From Paraburkholderia nodosa (GTDB lineage: Bacteria; Pseudomonadota; Gammaproteobacteria; Burkholderiales; Burkholderiaceae), in NCBI RefSeq assembly GCF_001718195.1, contig NZ_MCNV01000001.1, positions 558,001 to 622,000 of the forward strand: DNA of 64,000 bases. Reading direction: 5' to 3'. Made by a program: the position numbers and the translations under genes. Each line of letters starts with the position of its first letter. Positions within the stretch are counted from its first letter, which is position 1. This document shows, in pieces, positions 51,529-60,288 of this stretch. Below the pieces are notes generated by a model. That model was not told the DNA's origin. It did not search any database and was given only the letters and a program-made list of their open reading frames with translations.

Positions 51529-52263
51529 ATGCGCATCGCGATCCTCCAGCTCGACGCTGACCATCGCCAGCAGCTCGAGCGCGTGCTGACGCAATGCGGT
51601 CACGCCTGCGTTGCGTCCAGCGACGCACTCCTGCTTGCCAGGACCTTGGCCGCATCGACGGTCGATATGCTCCTGCTCGACTGGCAGGGCTCGCAGATCG
51701 CCGGCGCCGAGCTGCTGAGAACCTTGCGGGCCGTGAACGGCAGCCAGCTTCCGGTGCTGTTCGTCTCGGAGGACGCCTCCGACGAGAACGTGGTGCGAGC
51801 GTTTTCTATCGGCGCCGACGACTACGTGTGCCTGCCGGTTTGCCCTTCGGTACTGCGCGCTCGCGTGAACGCGCTCCTGCGCCGCGCGTTTCCCGACCGG
51901 TTCGAGAACCTGACGATCGACGCCGGCCCCTATCGCTTCGACTTGCGGCATCAGGCGGTCAGCGTGCACGGCAAGCCTGTGCTGCTTTCGACCACGCAAT
52001 ACCGGCTGGCTGCGCTGTTCTTCTCGAATATCGGGCGCATGCTCTCGCGCGATCACATTTACGCGATGGTGTGGGGGCGCGAGTTGCAGACCTTGACCCG
52101 CACGATCGACAGCCACGTGTCGCGGCTGCGTCTGGTGCTGGAGATCGACACGCCGAACGGGTTTCGGCTGCAGCCGGTGTACAAGAGCGGCTACCGGCTG
52201 TTGTGCCTGCAGGATGAAAGTGAGGCGCTCGCCGCCGAAGGCGCGGGGCTCGAGTCGGCTTGA
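51529..52263 (+). CDS. Orphan OmpR-type response regulator with an atypical receiver
   Basis: This is a 244-aa protein with a receiver domain (1-118) and a winged-helix output domain (about 130-232, with RTIDSHVSRLRLVLE and the GYRLLC end). The phospho-acceptor is Asp51 (LLLDWQG). Only one acidic residue (Asp9) is in the first loop, and the conserved Lys of the K-P motif is Leu102 (CLPVCPS). No histidine kinase gene is nearby. Control may therefore not follow standard phosphorylation. The ATG at 51529 begins the receiver; the longer frame upstream is not used. Confidence 0.88.
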   Translation: MRIAILQLDADHRQQLERVLTQCGHACVASSDALLLARTLAASTVDMLLLDWQGSQIAGAELLRTLRAVNGSQLPVLFVSEDASDENVVRAFSIGADDYVCLPVCPSVLRARVNALLRRAFPDRFENLTIDAGPYRFDLRHQAVSVHGKPVLLSTTQYRLAALFFSNIGRMLSRDHIYAMVWGRELQTLTRTIDSHVSRLRLVLEIDTPNGFRLQPVYKSGYRLLCLQDESEALAAEGAGLESA

Positions 52264-52296
52264 GGGGTAGCGCGGCGAATCATTCTGTCGTTCGAT

Positions 52297-52338
52297 AAAA
52301 AAAGACGGCGGCACGCATGGCGTGCCGCCGTCTTTTTT
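52297..52338. terminator. Bidirectional intrinsic terminator
   Basis: A perfect 13-bp stem, GACGGCGGCACGC / GCGTGCCGCCGTC, around an ATG loop is flanked by A6 on the left and T6 on the right. It serves both the response regulator and the convergent small gene. Confidence 0.92.
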
Positions 52339-52371
52339 GGCTGGTGCGTTACGCGCCAGCGCGCGGCAACC

Positions 52372-52662
52372 TCAGCGCGCGAGGCCGAGTCCTTGCAGCA
52401 CAGCGTTGCCTTCCTTCGTCAGGCGGATGCGCGGGTCACCGGCGTCGTCCTGGACCTGCTCGACGAGGCCGGCTTCCTTGAGCATCGGAATCTCCGGTTT
52501 GGCGTGCGCGTCGATCGGCGCATGCAGCAGCAACAGGAGGGTCGCAAGCTCGTGGTGGCTCAGCAACCGGCGCAACAAGGTGCGGCGAGCGGGCTTCGCG
52601 CCGGGCGCGGCCTCGCTGTCGACCTGGTTTGTCGCCTGGATTTGCGGGTCTTGCTGTTTCAC
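52372..52662 (-). CDS. Hypothetical 96-aa protein, possible winged-helix
   Basis: This 96-aa protein starts at GTG with an AGGAGG site. The N-terminal 25 residues are polar. Residues about 30-95 (LSHHELATLLLLLHAPIDA, then LKEAGLVEQVQDDAGDPRIRLTKEGNAVL) have the helix-helix-wing pattern of small winged-helix proteins of the MarR/ArsR kind. DNA binding is not proven. It is convergent with the orphan response regulator. Confidence 0.7.
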   Translation of the reverse strand: MKQQDPQIQATNQVDSEAAPGAKPARRTLLRRLLSHHELATLLLLLHAPIDAHAKPEIPMLKEAGLVEQVQDDAGDPRIRLTKEGNAVLQGLGLAR

Positions 52663-52860
52663 GGAACCTCCTGCAGCGCTCGTTTCTTTTGGGTGAAGCG
52701 ATGATGCGGACGAAGACTTAAGCGATTCTTAAAACGCCCGGCGAAAATGTGTCATCGCGCTACACGGCGCGTAGCGATGTAAAAGGCTGTAATTGAAAGG
52801 GCGCGAAGGCGCGGCGAAGCGCCGCGCAAAGCGACCCGGCAAAAACGGCCTGTCAAATGT

Positions 52861-53193
52861 TCAAGGCGCGCAGGTTTTACTCGCGCCTTCGATCCACAGG
52901 TTCGAGGCGTGGCGTTTGCCGGCGTAATAACGGTAGGTCGTCGCGCCGTTATCGGTGCGAACCTTGATGACGTTCGAGTCGCCGAACTCGAGCATCTGGC
53001 CTTGCGGCAGCGGCGAGGTGGTGAAGCTGGCGCCGTGACGCGAGGCTTCGACGGTCAGGCACGAGATGACGTCCTGGACCGACCGGTTGGTTGTGGAATC
53101 GATGACCGGCTGACCGGCGTCCGGGTTGCTCTGAAACCACGCGCACGCGCCGAGCGCGAGCGAAAGGGCAAGGGGCACGGCAAGCTTCTTCAT
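52861..53193 (-). CDS. Small exported lipoprotein
   Basis: This 110-aa protein has a signal peptide ending in the lipobox LALGAC (Cys about residue 17). The mature part has an RSVQDVISCLTVEAS helix and a beta-rich C-terminus with YRYYAGKRHASNLWIEGASKTC. Two cysteines could form a disulfide. It was not assigned to a named family. The ATG at 53193 was chosen for the signal peptide; the longer frame begins in the intergenic region. Confidence 0.8.
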   Translation of the reverse strand: MKKLAVPLALSLALGACAWFQSNPDAGQPVIDSTTNRSVQDVISCLTVEASRHGASFTTSPLPQGQMLEFGDSNVIKVRTDNGATTYRYYAGKRHASNLWIEGASKTCAP

Positions 53194-53418
53194 ATTTCCC
53201 GGTATCCAACGAAGTAGCCAATCATTATATCGGGAGCATGTCCCGTGCCACGGCGTGGGCGCAACATGCCGCAAAACTGTCACGCGCCGGGCATCCGTGT
53301 TGCGGCAGTGCGACGTGCGTGCGAAGCCCTACATACTGGCGCGCAAGAACCTACGGAGCGAGATAGACTATTTAAGGGGTGCCGTCTGGAAATCTGACGT
53401 GACGTCAGGAGAATACGC

Positions 53419-56400
53419 ATGAACCGCCCATCGGTACGCTTTCCTGTTCGCGCCGCTGGCGCTGGCTCACTCTTCAGGTGGGTCAAGTGGGGATTCGTCG
53501 TCGCGTTTCTGGCCGCCCTCGTCATCATCGCGCGCATCGTTCAGATCGAAATCGACACGTCGCGCCTGCAGGCGCGCTATCTCTCCGAACTCACGCGCGA
53601 CATCGGCTTTACGGTCGAGAACGGGCCGAGCCACAACATCCGCTTTCCCACCACGAACGGGCCGTACGACGTGCGGCTCGGTTATGCGCAGCTGCCCACC
53701 TTCGAGAACCGGCTTGCGGAACGCGGTTTCGCGATCGCCGCGCAGGCGCGCGATTCAGATCGCATGATCGCCGTCGCCGACCAGGGGCTTTTCCTGCCAT
53801 TCGAAGAAAAGGACCAGGCCGGCATCGTGCTGCGCGACGCTTCCGGTGCGACGCTTTTCCATACGCGTTATCCGCAGCGCGCGTACGAGAATTTCGACGC
53901 GGTGCCGGCCGTGGTGCGCGACTCGCTGCTTTTCATCGAAGACAAATACCTGCTCGCCCAGGACCAGCCGAACCGCAACCCAGCCATCGACTGGGGGCGC
54001 TTTAGCCGGGCGCTCGTCGACCAGGGTGCGCGCCTCGTGAACCAGCATCAGCAAACGCCGGGCGGCAGCACGCTCGCCACGCAGATCGAGAAGTTCCGGC
54101 ACTCGACGGGCGGTCGCACCTCCACGCCGCCGGAGAAGCTGCGCCAGATCGCGTCCGCTTCGCTGCGCGCGTATCTGGACGGCCCGCAGACGATGCCCGC
54201 GCGCCAGCAGATTCTCGTGCGCTACCTGAATTCGGTGCCGCTCTCCGCCAAGCCGGGCGTGGGCGAAGTCAACGGTCTCGGCGACGGCCTCGCCGCCTGG
54301 TATGGCCGCGACTTCCGCGAAGTCAATCGCATCCTGCGCGCGCCGCTGACGCCTGAGACGCTCGACGCGCAGGCGCTGGCGTTCCGCCAGGTGCTCTCGC
54401 TGCTGATCGCCCAGCGCGCGCCTTCGTATTTCCTGCAAAAGAACAACGAGGCGCTCGCGAAGCTGACCGACAGCTATATCCGCCTGCTCGGCGCCGGCGG
54501 CGTGATTACGCCGGCGCTGCGCGACGCCGCGCTCGGCACGCAGCTTACGCTCGACCGCTCGAAGCCGTCGCAGCGTGTGCCGGTTTCCTTCGTGGAGCGC
54601 AAGGCGGTGCTGACGCTGCGCACCCAGCTCATGCAGGCGCTGGGGCTGAAGACGCTTTACGACCTCGACCGCCTCGATCTGACCGCCACGGCCACGCTCG
54701 TCGACAGCGTGCAGCAGGCCGTGAGCGACCGCCTCGCCGACGCCGCGACGAAGGACGGCGCGCGCCAGGCGGGTCTGGTCGGCTTCGAGATGCTGCGCCC
54801 GTCCGACGATCCTTCGAAGATCGCCTATAGCTTCACGCTGTTCGAGCGCAGCAGCGGTGAGAACCTCGTGCGCGTGCAAACGGACAGCGTGAACCAGCCG
54901 TTCGACATCAATTCGGGCGCGCGCCTGAATCTGGGGTCGACGGCGAAGCTGCGCACGCTCGTGACGTATCTGCAGATCGTGAGCGCGCTGCACGCGCGCT
55001 ACGCGGCCGACGACACAAAGTCGTTGCGCGCGATGCTGCCGCAAGTCGATCCGAGCGACGCGCTCACGCGCTGGGCGATCGACTATCTCTCGAAGACCTC
55101 CGACCGCTCGCTGCATTCCATGCTGGAAGCGGCCGTTGAGCGCAAGTACTCGGCCAGTCCCGGCGAGACGTTCTACACCGGCGGCGGCGCGCAGAGCTTC
55201 AACAATTTCGAGTCGAGCGACAACGCGCAGATTCTGACTGTGCATCGCGCGTTCCAGCATTCCGTGAATCTGGTGTTCGTGCGGCTCATGCGCGACATCG
55301 TTCACTACGAGATGATCCAGACTTCGGGGCCGCCCGCGCAATGGCTCGACGATCCTGTCGTGCGCACGCGTTTTCTCACGCAGTTTGCCGATGGTGAGAG
55401 CCAGGTCTACATGAAGCGCTTCTACACGCGCTACGCGGGCAAGAGCAACGACGAAGCGCTCGCGATCTTGCTGCAGCACACGCGCAAGGGCCCGGCGCGC
55501 ATTGCGACCGTGCTGCGCAGCGTGAAACCCGACGGCAAACTGCCGTGGTTCGATGCACAGATGCGCGCGCAACTCAAGAACACGAAGTTCCAATGGCTCG
55601 ATGACGAAGACCTTGCGCGCTACTACGACAAGTACGCCGTCGACAAATTCAACCTCAACGACCGCGGCTATATCGCGGGCATTCATCCGCTCGAATTGTG
55701 GCTGCTGAATTACATGCGCCTGCACCCGGATGCAACGCTTGCGCAGGTCCAGCAGGAGAGCCGCGACACGCGCCTTTACACCTACAGCTGGCTCTTCAAG
55801 ACGAAGTATCACGCGACCCAGAACCGGCGCATTCGCCACATGATCGAGCTGCGCGCGTATGACGCGATCGGCAAGTCCTGGCGCGCGGTCGGTTATCCGT
55901 TCGACAACATTACGCCTTCTTATGGCGCGGCAATCGGTGCTTCGGGCGACCGCCCCGCAGCGCTCGCGCAGCTTATCGGCCTGATTTCGAGCAATGGCGA
56001 AAAGCTGCCGACGCATAGCTTCGAATCGCTCGACTTCGCGCGCGGCACGCCTTACGAGACGCACTTCGTTCATGCGTCCGCGCAGCCGCAAGCGCTGATC
56101 TCACCGGAAATTTCTCAAGTGGTGCGCGAGTTGCTGACGTCCGTGGTGGAGGGCGGCACGGCCAAGCGCCTCGCCGACGGTATGTCGCTCCCCGACGGCA
56201 AGACGCTGCCGGTCTACGGCAAGACGGGAACCGGCGACCAGCGCTTCAACGTGTACGCGCCGGGCGCGCGGCTCATCGAATCGCGCAAGGTGAACCGGAG
56301 CGCGACCTTCGTGTTCGTGATCGGCAACCGCTTCTACGGCACGCTTACGGCATGGGTGCATGAGCCGTACGCGGCGCGCTATACGTTCACGAGTGCGCTG

Positions 56401-56592
56401 TCCGTGCAACTGCTGAAGTCGCTCGCGCCGGTGTTGCAGCCGCTGCTCGAATCCAGCTCGGCGACGGACCGCCGTGAGAAGCCCGATCCCGTCCACGCCG
56501 CGCAGCAGATGACGCTCATCGACCCGCAGTCGGGCGAAATGCGCCGTGTGGTGTGGAACGGCAACGCGCTCGAATTCGACGACGCGCACTGA
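53419..56592 (+). CDS. Divergent class A penicillin-binding protein (GT51 plus transpeptidase)
   Basis: This 1057-aa protein has a membrane anchor (about residues 22-45), a GT51 glycosyltransferase region and a transpeptidase domain. GT51 motif 1 is FIEDKYLL (Glu174) without the usual His-x-Gly-Ile-Asp; motif 2 is GGSTLATQIEK (215-225), and RQQILVRYLN follows. The transpeptidase motifs are S507-T-A-K510, S615-V-N617 and K935-T-G937, all intact. The 300-residue span between SVN and KTG is unusually long. It is larger than typical PBP1 proteins and its GT motifs are degenerate. Confidence 0.88.
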   Translation: MNRPSVRFPVRAAGAGSLFRWVKWGFVVAFLAALVIIARIVQIEIDTSRLQARYLSELTRDIGFTVENGPSHNIRFPTTNGPYDVRLGYAQLPTFENRLAERGFAIAAQARDSDRMIAVADQGLFLPFEEKDQAGIVLRDASGATLFHTRYPQRAYENFDAVPAVVRDSLLFIEDKYLLAQDQPNRNPAIDWGRFSRALVDQGARLVNQHQQTPGGSTLATQIEKFRHSTGGRTSTPPEKLRQIASASLRAYLDGPQTMPARQQILVRYLNSVPLSAKPGVGEVNGLGDGLAAWYGRDFREVNRILRAPLTPETLDAQALAFRQVLSLLIAQRAPSYFLQKNNEALAKLTDSYIRLLGAGGVITPALRDAALGTQLTLDRSKPSQRVPVSFVERKAVLTLRTQLMQALGLKTLYDLDRLDLTATATLVDSVQQAVSDRLADAATKDGARQAGLVGFEMLRPSDDPSKIAYSFTLFERSSGENLVRVQTDSVNQPFDINSGARLNLGSTAKLRTLVTYLQIVSALHARYAADDTKSLRAMLPQVDPSDALTRWAIDYLSKTSDRSLHSMLEAAVERKYSASPGETFYTGGGAQSFNNFESSDNAQILTVHRAFQHSVNLVFVRLMRDIVHYEMIQTSGPPAQWLDDPVVRTRFLTQFADGESQVYMKRFYTRYAGKSNDEALAILLQHTRKGPARIATVLRSVKPDGKLPWFDAQMRAQLKNTKFQWLDDEDLARYYDKYAVDKFNLNDRGYIAGIHPLELWLLNYMRLHPDATLAQVQQESRDTRLYTYSWLFKTKYHATQNRRIRHMIELRAYDAIGKSWRAVGYPFDNITPSYGAAIGASGDRPAALAQLIGLISSNGEKLPTHSFESLDFARGTPYETHFVHASAQPQALISPEISQVVRELLTSVVEGGTAKRLADGMSLPDGKTLPVYGKTGTGDQRFNVYAPGARLIESRKVNRSATFVFVIGNRFYGTLTAWVHEPYAARYTFTSALSVQLLKSLAPVLQPLLESSSATDRREKPDPVHAAQQMTLIDPQSGEMRRVVWNGNALEFDDAH

Positions 56593-56618
56593 TTCAGCTT
56601 ATTCGGAATCCAAAGCAA

Positions 56619-56657
56619 AACGCGAGGCTGGCGCAATTGCGTCAGCCTCGCGTTCTT
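56619..56657 (+). terminator. Stem-loop after the penicillin-binding protein
   Basis: AACGCGAGGCTG / CAGCCTCGCGTT forms a 12-bp stem, and the inner bases GCGCAA/TTGCGT nearly continue it. It is followed by CTTCC, so the T-run is weak. It lies 26 bp after the stop codon and may serve both convergent genes. Confidence 0.7.
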
Positions 56658-56679
56658 CCTAATGCGGTCTATATCCGCT

Positions 56680-57228
56680 TCAGTATCCGCTCGGCGGCGG
56701 AGGCGGCGACCCCGGCGGGGGCGGCGGCAAATAACGCGGTTGCGGCGCTGTCTGGAACTGCTGCTGAGGCGCCTGGAACTGCTGAGGCTGCGACATCGTC
56801 ATGTTGCCGGGCGCCGGGATGCGGTTGCCGGTGGCGTACATGCATTGCAGATAAGCGTAGTCGTAGCGGCGCTGCACGTCCCATGCGGAACCCTGTGCGT
56901 TGCCCATGCCCACCGCGCTGCCCGCGAGCAGGCCCGCGCCCGCGCCGATGGCCGCGCCGTGGCCGCCGCCAAATGCGGCGCCCGCGGCAGCGCCGAGCGC
57001 CGTACCGACCACGGCGCTGCCCACGCCGGCACCGGTTGCCGCCTGGTTCGATGTGACGCCGCCTACCTGCTGGAAAGCGAACTGGCGGCAGTTCGCGTCG
57101 TCGGCACGGAACTGATCGAAAGTCTTGCCCGTGCCAGGCAGGGCCATCACGCTCGGCCCCGTGGGCGTCACGGCGCATGCGCTCAGCAGCCCCGCTGTGG
57201 CGAGTAGCGCGAGATACGTGTATTTCAT
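56680..57228 (-). CDS. Glycine-zipper lipoprotein
   Basis: This 182-aa lipoprotein has a lipobox GLLSAC (Cys about residue 18). The centre (about 65-110) is a glycine zipper of Gly-x3-Gly repeats (GAGVGSAVVGTALGAAAGAAFGGG), which may span or coat the outer membrane. A DVQRRYDYAYLQCMYATGN segment follows, and the end is Gln/Pro-rich (PPPPPG repeats). Function is unknown. It is 25 bp upstream of the next gene on the same strand. Confidence 0.85.
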   Translation of the reverse strand: MKYTYLALLATAGLLSACAVTPTGPSVMALPGTGKTFDQFRADDANCRQFAFQQVGGVTSNQAATGAGVGSAVVGTALGAAAGAAFGGGHGAAIGAGAGLLAGSAVGMGNAQGSAWDVQRRYDYAYLQCMYATGNRIPAPGNMTMSQPQQFQAPQQQFQTAPQPRYLPPPPPGSPPPPPSGY

Positions 57229-57253
57229 GTGCGGCTCGATATTTTCAAGGTTT

Positions 57254-57643
57254 TTAGTTCGACGGCGCCGGCTGGGCGGGAACCGCGCGCCAGCCCGACG
57301 AACACTGCTTTACATACGGATAGTAGGTTTTCGACTCGTCGCAGTAATACCAGGTGTCGGCGTTCGCCTGCTGGTCGCCCGCTGCATCGCCAGGCGCGGC
57401 GTTGACGGGGCCTTGCTGCGGGTCCATCGCGGGGGCCTGCCCCTGCTCGATGTAATCGGGCGCCTGCGGCGGCGGCGCGACGATGACGGGCGCCGGCGCG
57501 TAATAGTAGGGCGCGGGCGCGACCGGGTAGTAATACGGCACGCCGGCGCCGAAATACACGCCGACACGCGCCGCCTGTGCTACGCCGCACACGCTGAGAA
57601 GCGCGGCCGCAGCGGCCCCGAGAAACAGTTTCGACCTTCTCAC
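57254..57643 (-). CDS. Exported Tyr/Pro-rich protein
   Basis: This 129-aa protein starts at GTG (57643) with a GGAGA site and has a signal peptide (about residues 1-24, ending VAQA-AR). The mature part is Tyr/Pro/Ala-rich (PYYYPVAPAPYYYAPAPVIV), then carries a conserved-looking WYYCDESKTYYPYVKQCSSGWRAVP end with two cysteines. This C-terminal pattern is common in small Burkholderia envelope proteins. Function is unknown. A TTG at 57676 would be an alternative start. Confidence 0.75.
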   Translation of the reverse strand: MRRSKLFLGAAAAALLSVCGVAQAARVGVYFGAGVPYYYPVAPAPYYYAPAPVIVAPPPQAPDYIEQGQAPAMDPQQGPVNAAPGDAAGDQQANADTWYYCDESKTYYPYVKQCSSGWRAVPAQPAPSN

Positions 57644-58151
57644 ACACGATCTCCAGAAACGGGCAGGCCGGAGCAACGGCGCGCGCCAGCCGATTATCGA
57701 ACGCTAAGACATTGCGGGAACCAATGCAATTACGCGAGTTGCACCGATTTTTCGAGTTGTTACAGAAGGCTCGGGGCTGATGGGGCGCGAAGGGTGGCCG
57801 TAGTGCGTACGGCGCGCAACGGCTCGCATCGCGCTCCATATTTCACAGAAAAGCGTGCAATGAGGCGCGAGCGCGCGTCGACGGGCTGTAATAATTGGAT
57901 AGATCGATATCGACTCTTCGCACTTCGCCGTTATCGCACGCCGCCGTGGTCTCGCAATTAATAAGGAATCCGACATGAATAGACATTTTGCTGTCATGTC
58001 GCGACTTCGCTGCTCGTGTCGTGGGCCGCGACCTGACGCTGGCGGCTATGCACCGCCGGGCAAGGGCACGCTGATGCTGCTCGACCCCGCTTCGCTCTGC
58101 GCGCGCGTGGCCGAGGGGGCGACCGTCTGATCGACCGCCAGGGCGCGCCGC
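57644..58151. other. Gene-poor stretch between the Tyr-rich protein and the TetR gene
   Basis: About 500 bp. The left part is AT-richer around 57880-57975 and includes TAATAATTGGATAGATCGATATCG, suggestive of a promoter. The right part holds a short frame (57975-58130) that may be a decayed lipoprotein gene. No other structure was seen. Confidence 0.45.
57975..58130 (+). pseudogene. Possible decayed small lipoprotein gene
   Basis: A 51-codon frame starts MNRHFAVMSR after an AAGGA site. In the two other frames the same bases give ATSLLVSWAAT and LTLAA next to a Cys codon, which together look like a lipoprotein signal peptide broken by small insertions or deletions. The frame then reads PPGKGTLMLLDPAS. 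No family was recognised, and the reading is speculative. Confidence 0.25.
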
Positions 58152-58877
58152 CTAGCGCGCGGCGCGTTCGCGCTCGAGCCGGCGCACGGCTTCGCCCACG
58201 TCCTGGCTGAACTGCGCGAGCGCGGCGAGTTCGAGGTTGGGCGGCTGCAGCGCGGACCAGAGTGCGTCTACGAGGCGTTCTGCCGTAGCGTCGATGTCCG
58301 TGCGGCGGTTGGCGAGCGTCGCGTCCCACAGCACATGCTCCATGGGCCCGAATACCAGCGAACGCAGTAGCCGCAGCGGCAGGTCGTTGCGGATCTGTCC
58401 GCTTTCCTGGCCGCGCGCCAGCACGCGCATGAGCGGCGCCGTGTAGCGGCGCTGCATTTCCACGAGCGCTTCGCTCAGATCGTGGTGCCGCGTGCGGCCT
58501 TCCGAGAGCACCAGTTCGCAGATACCGGTGCCGCTCTCCAGCATCAACTGCAGATGCATGCGCACGATGAATGCAAACTGCTGGCGCACGGTGCCGTCGC
58601 GCGGCAGGCCGCCTTCGATCGCGGCGATCGATTCGTCATACCAGTCGCCGATCACGCGCGCGCACAGCTCCCGTTTGCCCCGGAAGTAGCTGAACACCGT
58701 CGCCTCGGACACACCAAGGCGCTGGGCGATCTCGGCCGTGGTGGCGCGTGCGTACCCTTTTTCCGAGAACACTTCGCGCCCCGCCTGCAGGATCTCGCGC
58801 ACACGCTGCTGCGACTTGCGCCCCGCCGGCTGGCGGCGCGACGCGGGCAGGACGGCTTTCCGGGCAACGGCTTCCAT
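58152..58877 (-). CDS. TetR-family regulator of leucine/isovalerate degradation (LiuQ-like)
   Basis: This 241-aa TetR protein has an N-terminal helix-turn-helix (about residues 25-70, TTAEIAQRLGVSEATVFSYFRGK) and a ligand domain. It is divergent from liuA with a palindrome in the 194-bp gap. In betaproteobacteria the liu genes are controlled by a TetR-type regulator called LiuQ, which fits this position. The ligand is presumably an acyl-CoA of the pathway (inference). Confidence 0.85.
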   Translation of the reverse strand: MEAVARKAVLPASRRQPAGRKSQQRVREILQAGREVFSEKGYARATTAEIAQRLGVSEATVFSYFRGKRELCARVIGDWYDESIAAIEGGLPRDGTVRQQFAFIVRMHLQLMLESGTGICELVLSEGRTRHHDLSEALVEMQRRYTAPLMRVLARGQESGQIRNDLPLRLLRSLVFGPMEHVLWDATLANRRTDIDATAERLVDALWSALQPPNLELAALAQFSQDVGEAVRRLERERAAR

Positions 58878-58990
58878 ATTGAGCTTGATTCAATTTACGT
58901 CAGGATGGAATCGATTATCCGCGAAAAAAACGCCGCCAGACAGGGAAATTTCGTCGCCATGAAAACTTGAGCGTCACTCAGAAATATCTA

Positions 58991-59006
58991 TTGACGTTAA
59001 CGTAAA
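58991..59006. promoter_or_regulatory. Palindrome TTGACGTTAACGTAAA, probable liu operator
   Basis: The core ACGTTAACGT (58994-59003) is a perfect 10-bp palindrome with near-symmetric TT/AA flanks. A related half-site TTTACGTCA lies at 58894-58902, next to the TetR gene start. It is 65 bp upstream of the liuA ATG. Binding by the TetR protein is inferred. Confidence 0.65.
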
Positions 59007-59071
59007 TCTGGCGTGAAATGTGCGTCCATGGGGCGAAGCTACGCCCGGTTCGAGATTCCCTGGAGACACAC

Positions 59072-60253
59072 ATGAGCAACGTACCCGGTTTGCAGTTCCC
59101 GCTTGGCGAGGAAGTCGAAATGCTGCGCGACAGCATCGCTGGCTTCGCGGCGAAGGAAATCGCGCCGCGCGCGGGCGAAATCGACCGCACCGACCAGTTC
59201 CCAATGGACCTCTGGCGCAAGTTCGGCGACCTGGGCGTGCTCGGCATGACGGTTTCCGAGGAATACGGCGGCGCGAATATGGGCTACACGGCGCACATGG
59301 TCGCGATGGAGGAAATCTCGCGCGCGTCCGCATCGGTCGGCCTTTCGTACGGCGCGCATTCGAACCTGTGCGTGAACCAGATCCACCGCAACGGCACCGA
59401 GGCGCAAAAGCGCAAATATCTGCCGAAGCTCGTTTCCGGCGAGCACGTCGGCGCACTCGCCATGAGCGAGCCCAACGCCGGCTCGGACGTCGTGAGCATG
59501 AGGCTGCGCGCCGAAAAGAAGGGCGACCGCTACGTGCTCAACGGCACGAAGATGTGGATCACCAACGGCCCGGATTGCGACACGCTGGTCGTCTACGCGA
59601 AAACCGATCCTGAAGCGGGTTCGCGCGGCATTACGGCGTTCATCGTCGAGAAGGGCATGAAGGGCTTTTCGGTTGCGCAGAAGCTCGACAAGCTCGGCAT
59701 GCGCGGTTCACACACTGGCGAACTGGTGTTCCAGGACGTGGAAGTGCCGGAAGAGAACATCCTCGGCCAGCTCAACGGCGGCGTGAAAGTGCTGATGAGC
59801 GGCCTCGACTACGAGCGCGCCGTGCTGGCGGGCGGCCCCACCGGCATCATGGCCGCGGTCATGGACGCGGTCGTGCCGTACATCCACGATCGCAAGCAGT
59901 TCGGTCAGGCCATCGGCGAATTCCAGCTCATCCAGGGCAAGGTCGCAGACCTCTATACGACCTACCAGGCGTGCCGCGCCTATCTCTACGCGGTGGGCCG
60001 CCAGCTCGACACGCTTGGCCGGGACCACGTGCGCCAGGTGCGCAAGGACTGCGCGGGCGTGATTCTCTACACCGCAGAAAAGGCAACGTGGATGGCCGGC
60101 GAAGCGATCCAGATTCTGGGCGGCAATGGCTATATCAACGAGTATCCGGTCGGACGTCTCTGGCGCGACGCGAAGCTCTACGAAATCGGCGCGGGCACGA
60201 GCGAGATTCGCCGCATGTTGATCGGCCGCGAGCTGTTCGCGGAAACCATGTAA
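59072..60253 (+). CDS. liuA: LiuA, isovaleryl-CoA dehydrogenase
   Basis: This 393-aa FAD enzyme oxidises isovaleryl-CoA to 3-methylcrotonyl-CoA. The catalytic Glu is Glu248 in [12 protein letters not shown], the position specific to isovaleryl-CoA dehydrogenases rather than the C-terminal Glu of other acyl-CoA dehydrogenases. The [10 protein letters not shown] and [23 protein letters not shown] segments are typical. A GGAGACACAC site precedes the ATG. It is the first gene of liuABCD. Confidence 0.95.
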   Translation: MSNVPGLQFPLGEEVEMLRDSIAGFAAKEIAPRAGEIDRTDQFPMDLWRKFGDLGVLGMTVSEEYGGANMGYTAHMVAMEEISRASASVGLSYGAHSNLCVNQIHRNGTEAQKRKYLPKLVSGEHVGALAMSEPNAGSDVVSMRLRAEKKGDRYVLNGTKMWITNGPDCDTLVVYAKTDPEAGSRGITAFIVEKGMKGFSVAQKLDKLGMRGSHTGELVFQDVEVPEENILGQLNGGVKVLMSGLDYERAVLAGGPTGIMAAVMDAVVPYIHDRKQFGQAIGEFQLIQGKVADLYTTYQACRAYLYAVGRQLDTLGRDHVRQVRKDCAGVILYTAEKATWMAGEAIQILGGNGYINEYPVGRLWRDAKLYEIGAGTSEIRRMLIGRELFAETM

Positions 60254-60288
60254 TCCTAAGCAACTCACGGTAACGAAGGGAGGACGGG

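Noticed and set aside
53755..56091. 778-codon minus-strand frame opposite the penicillin-binding protein
   Set aside because: Antisense shadow; low-complexity Arg/Val/Leu composition, no motif, no ribosome-binding site.
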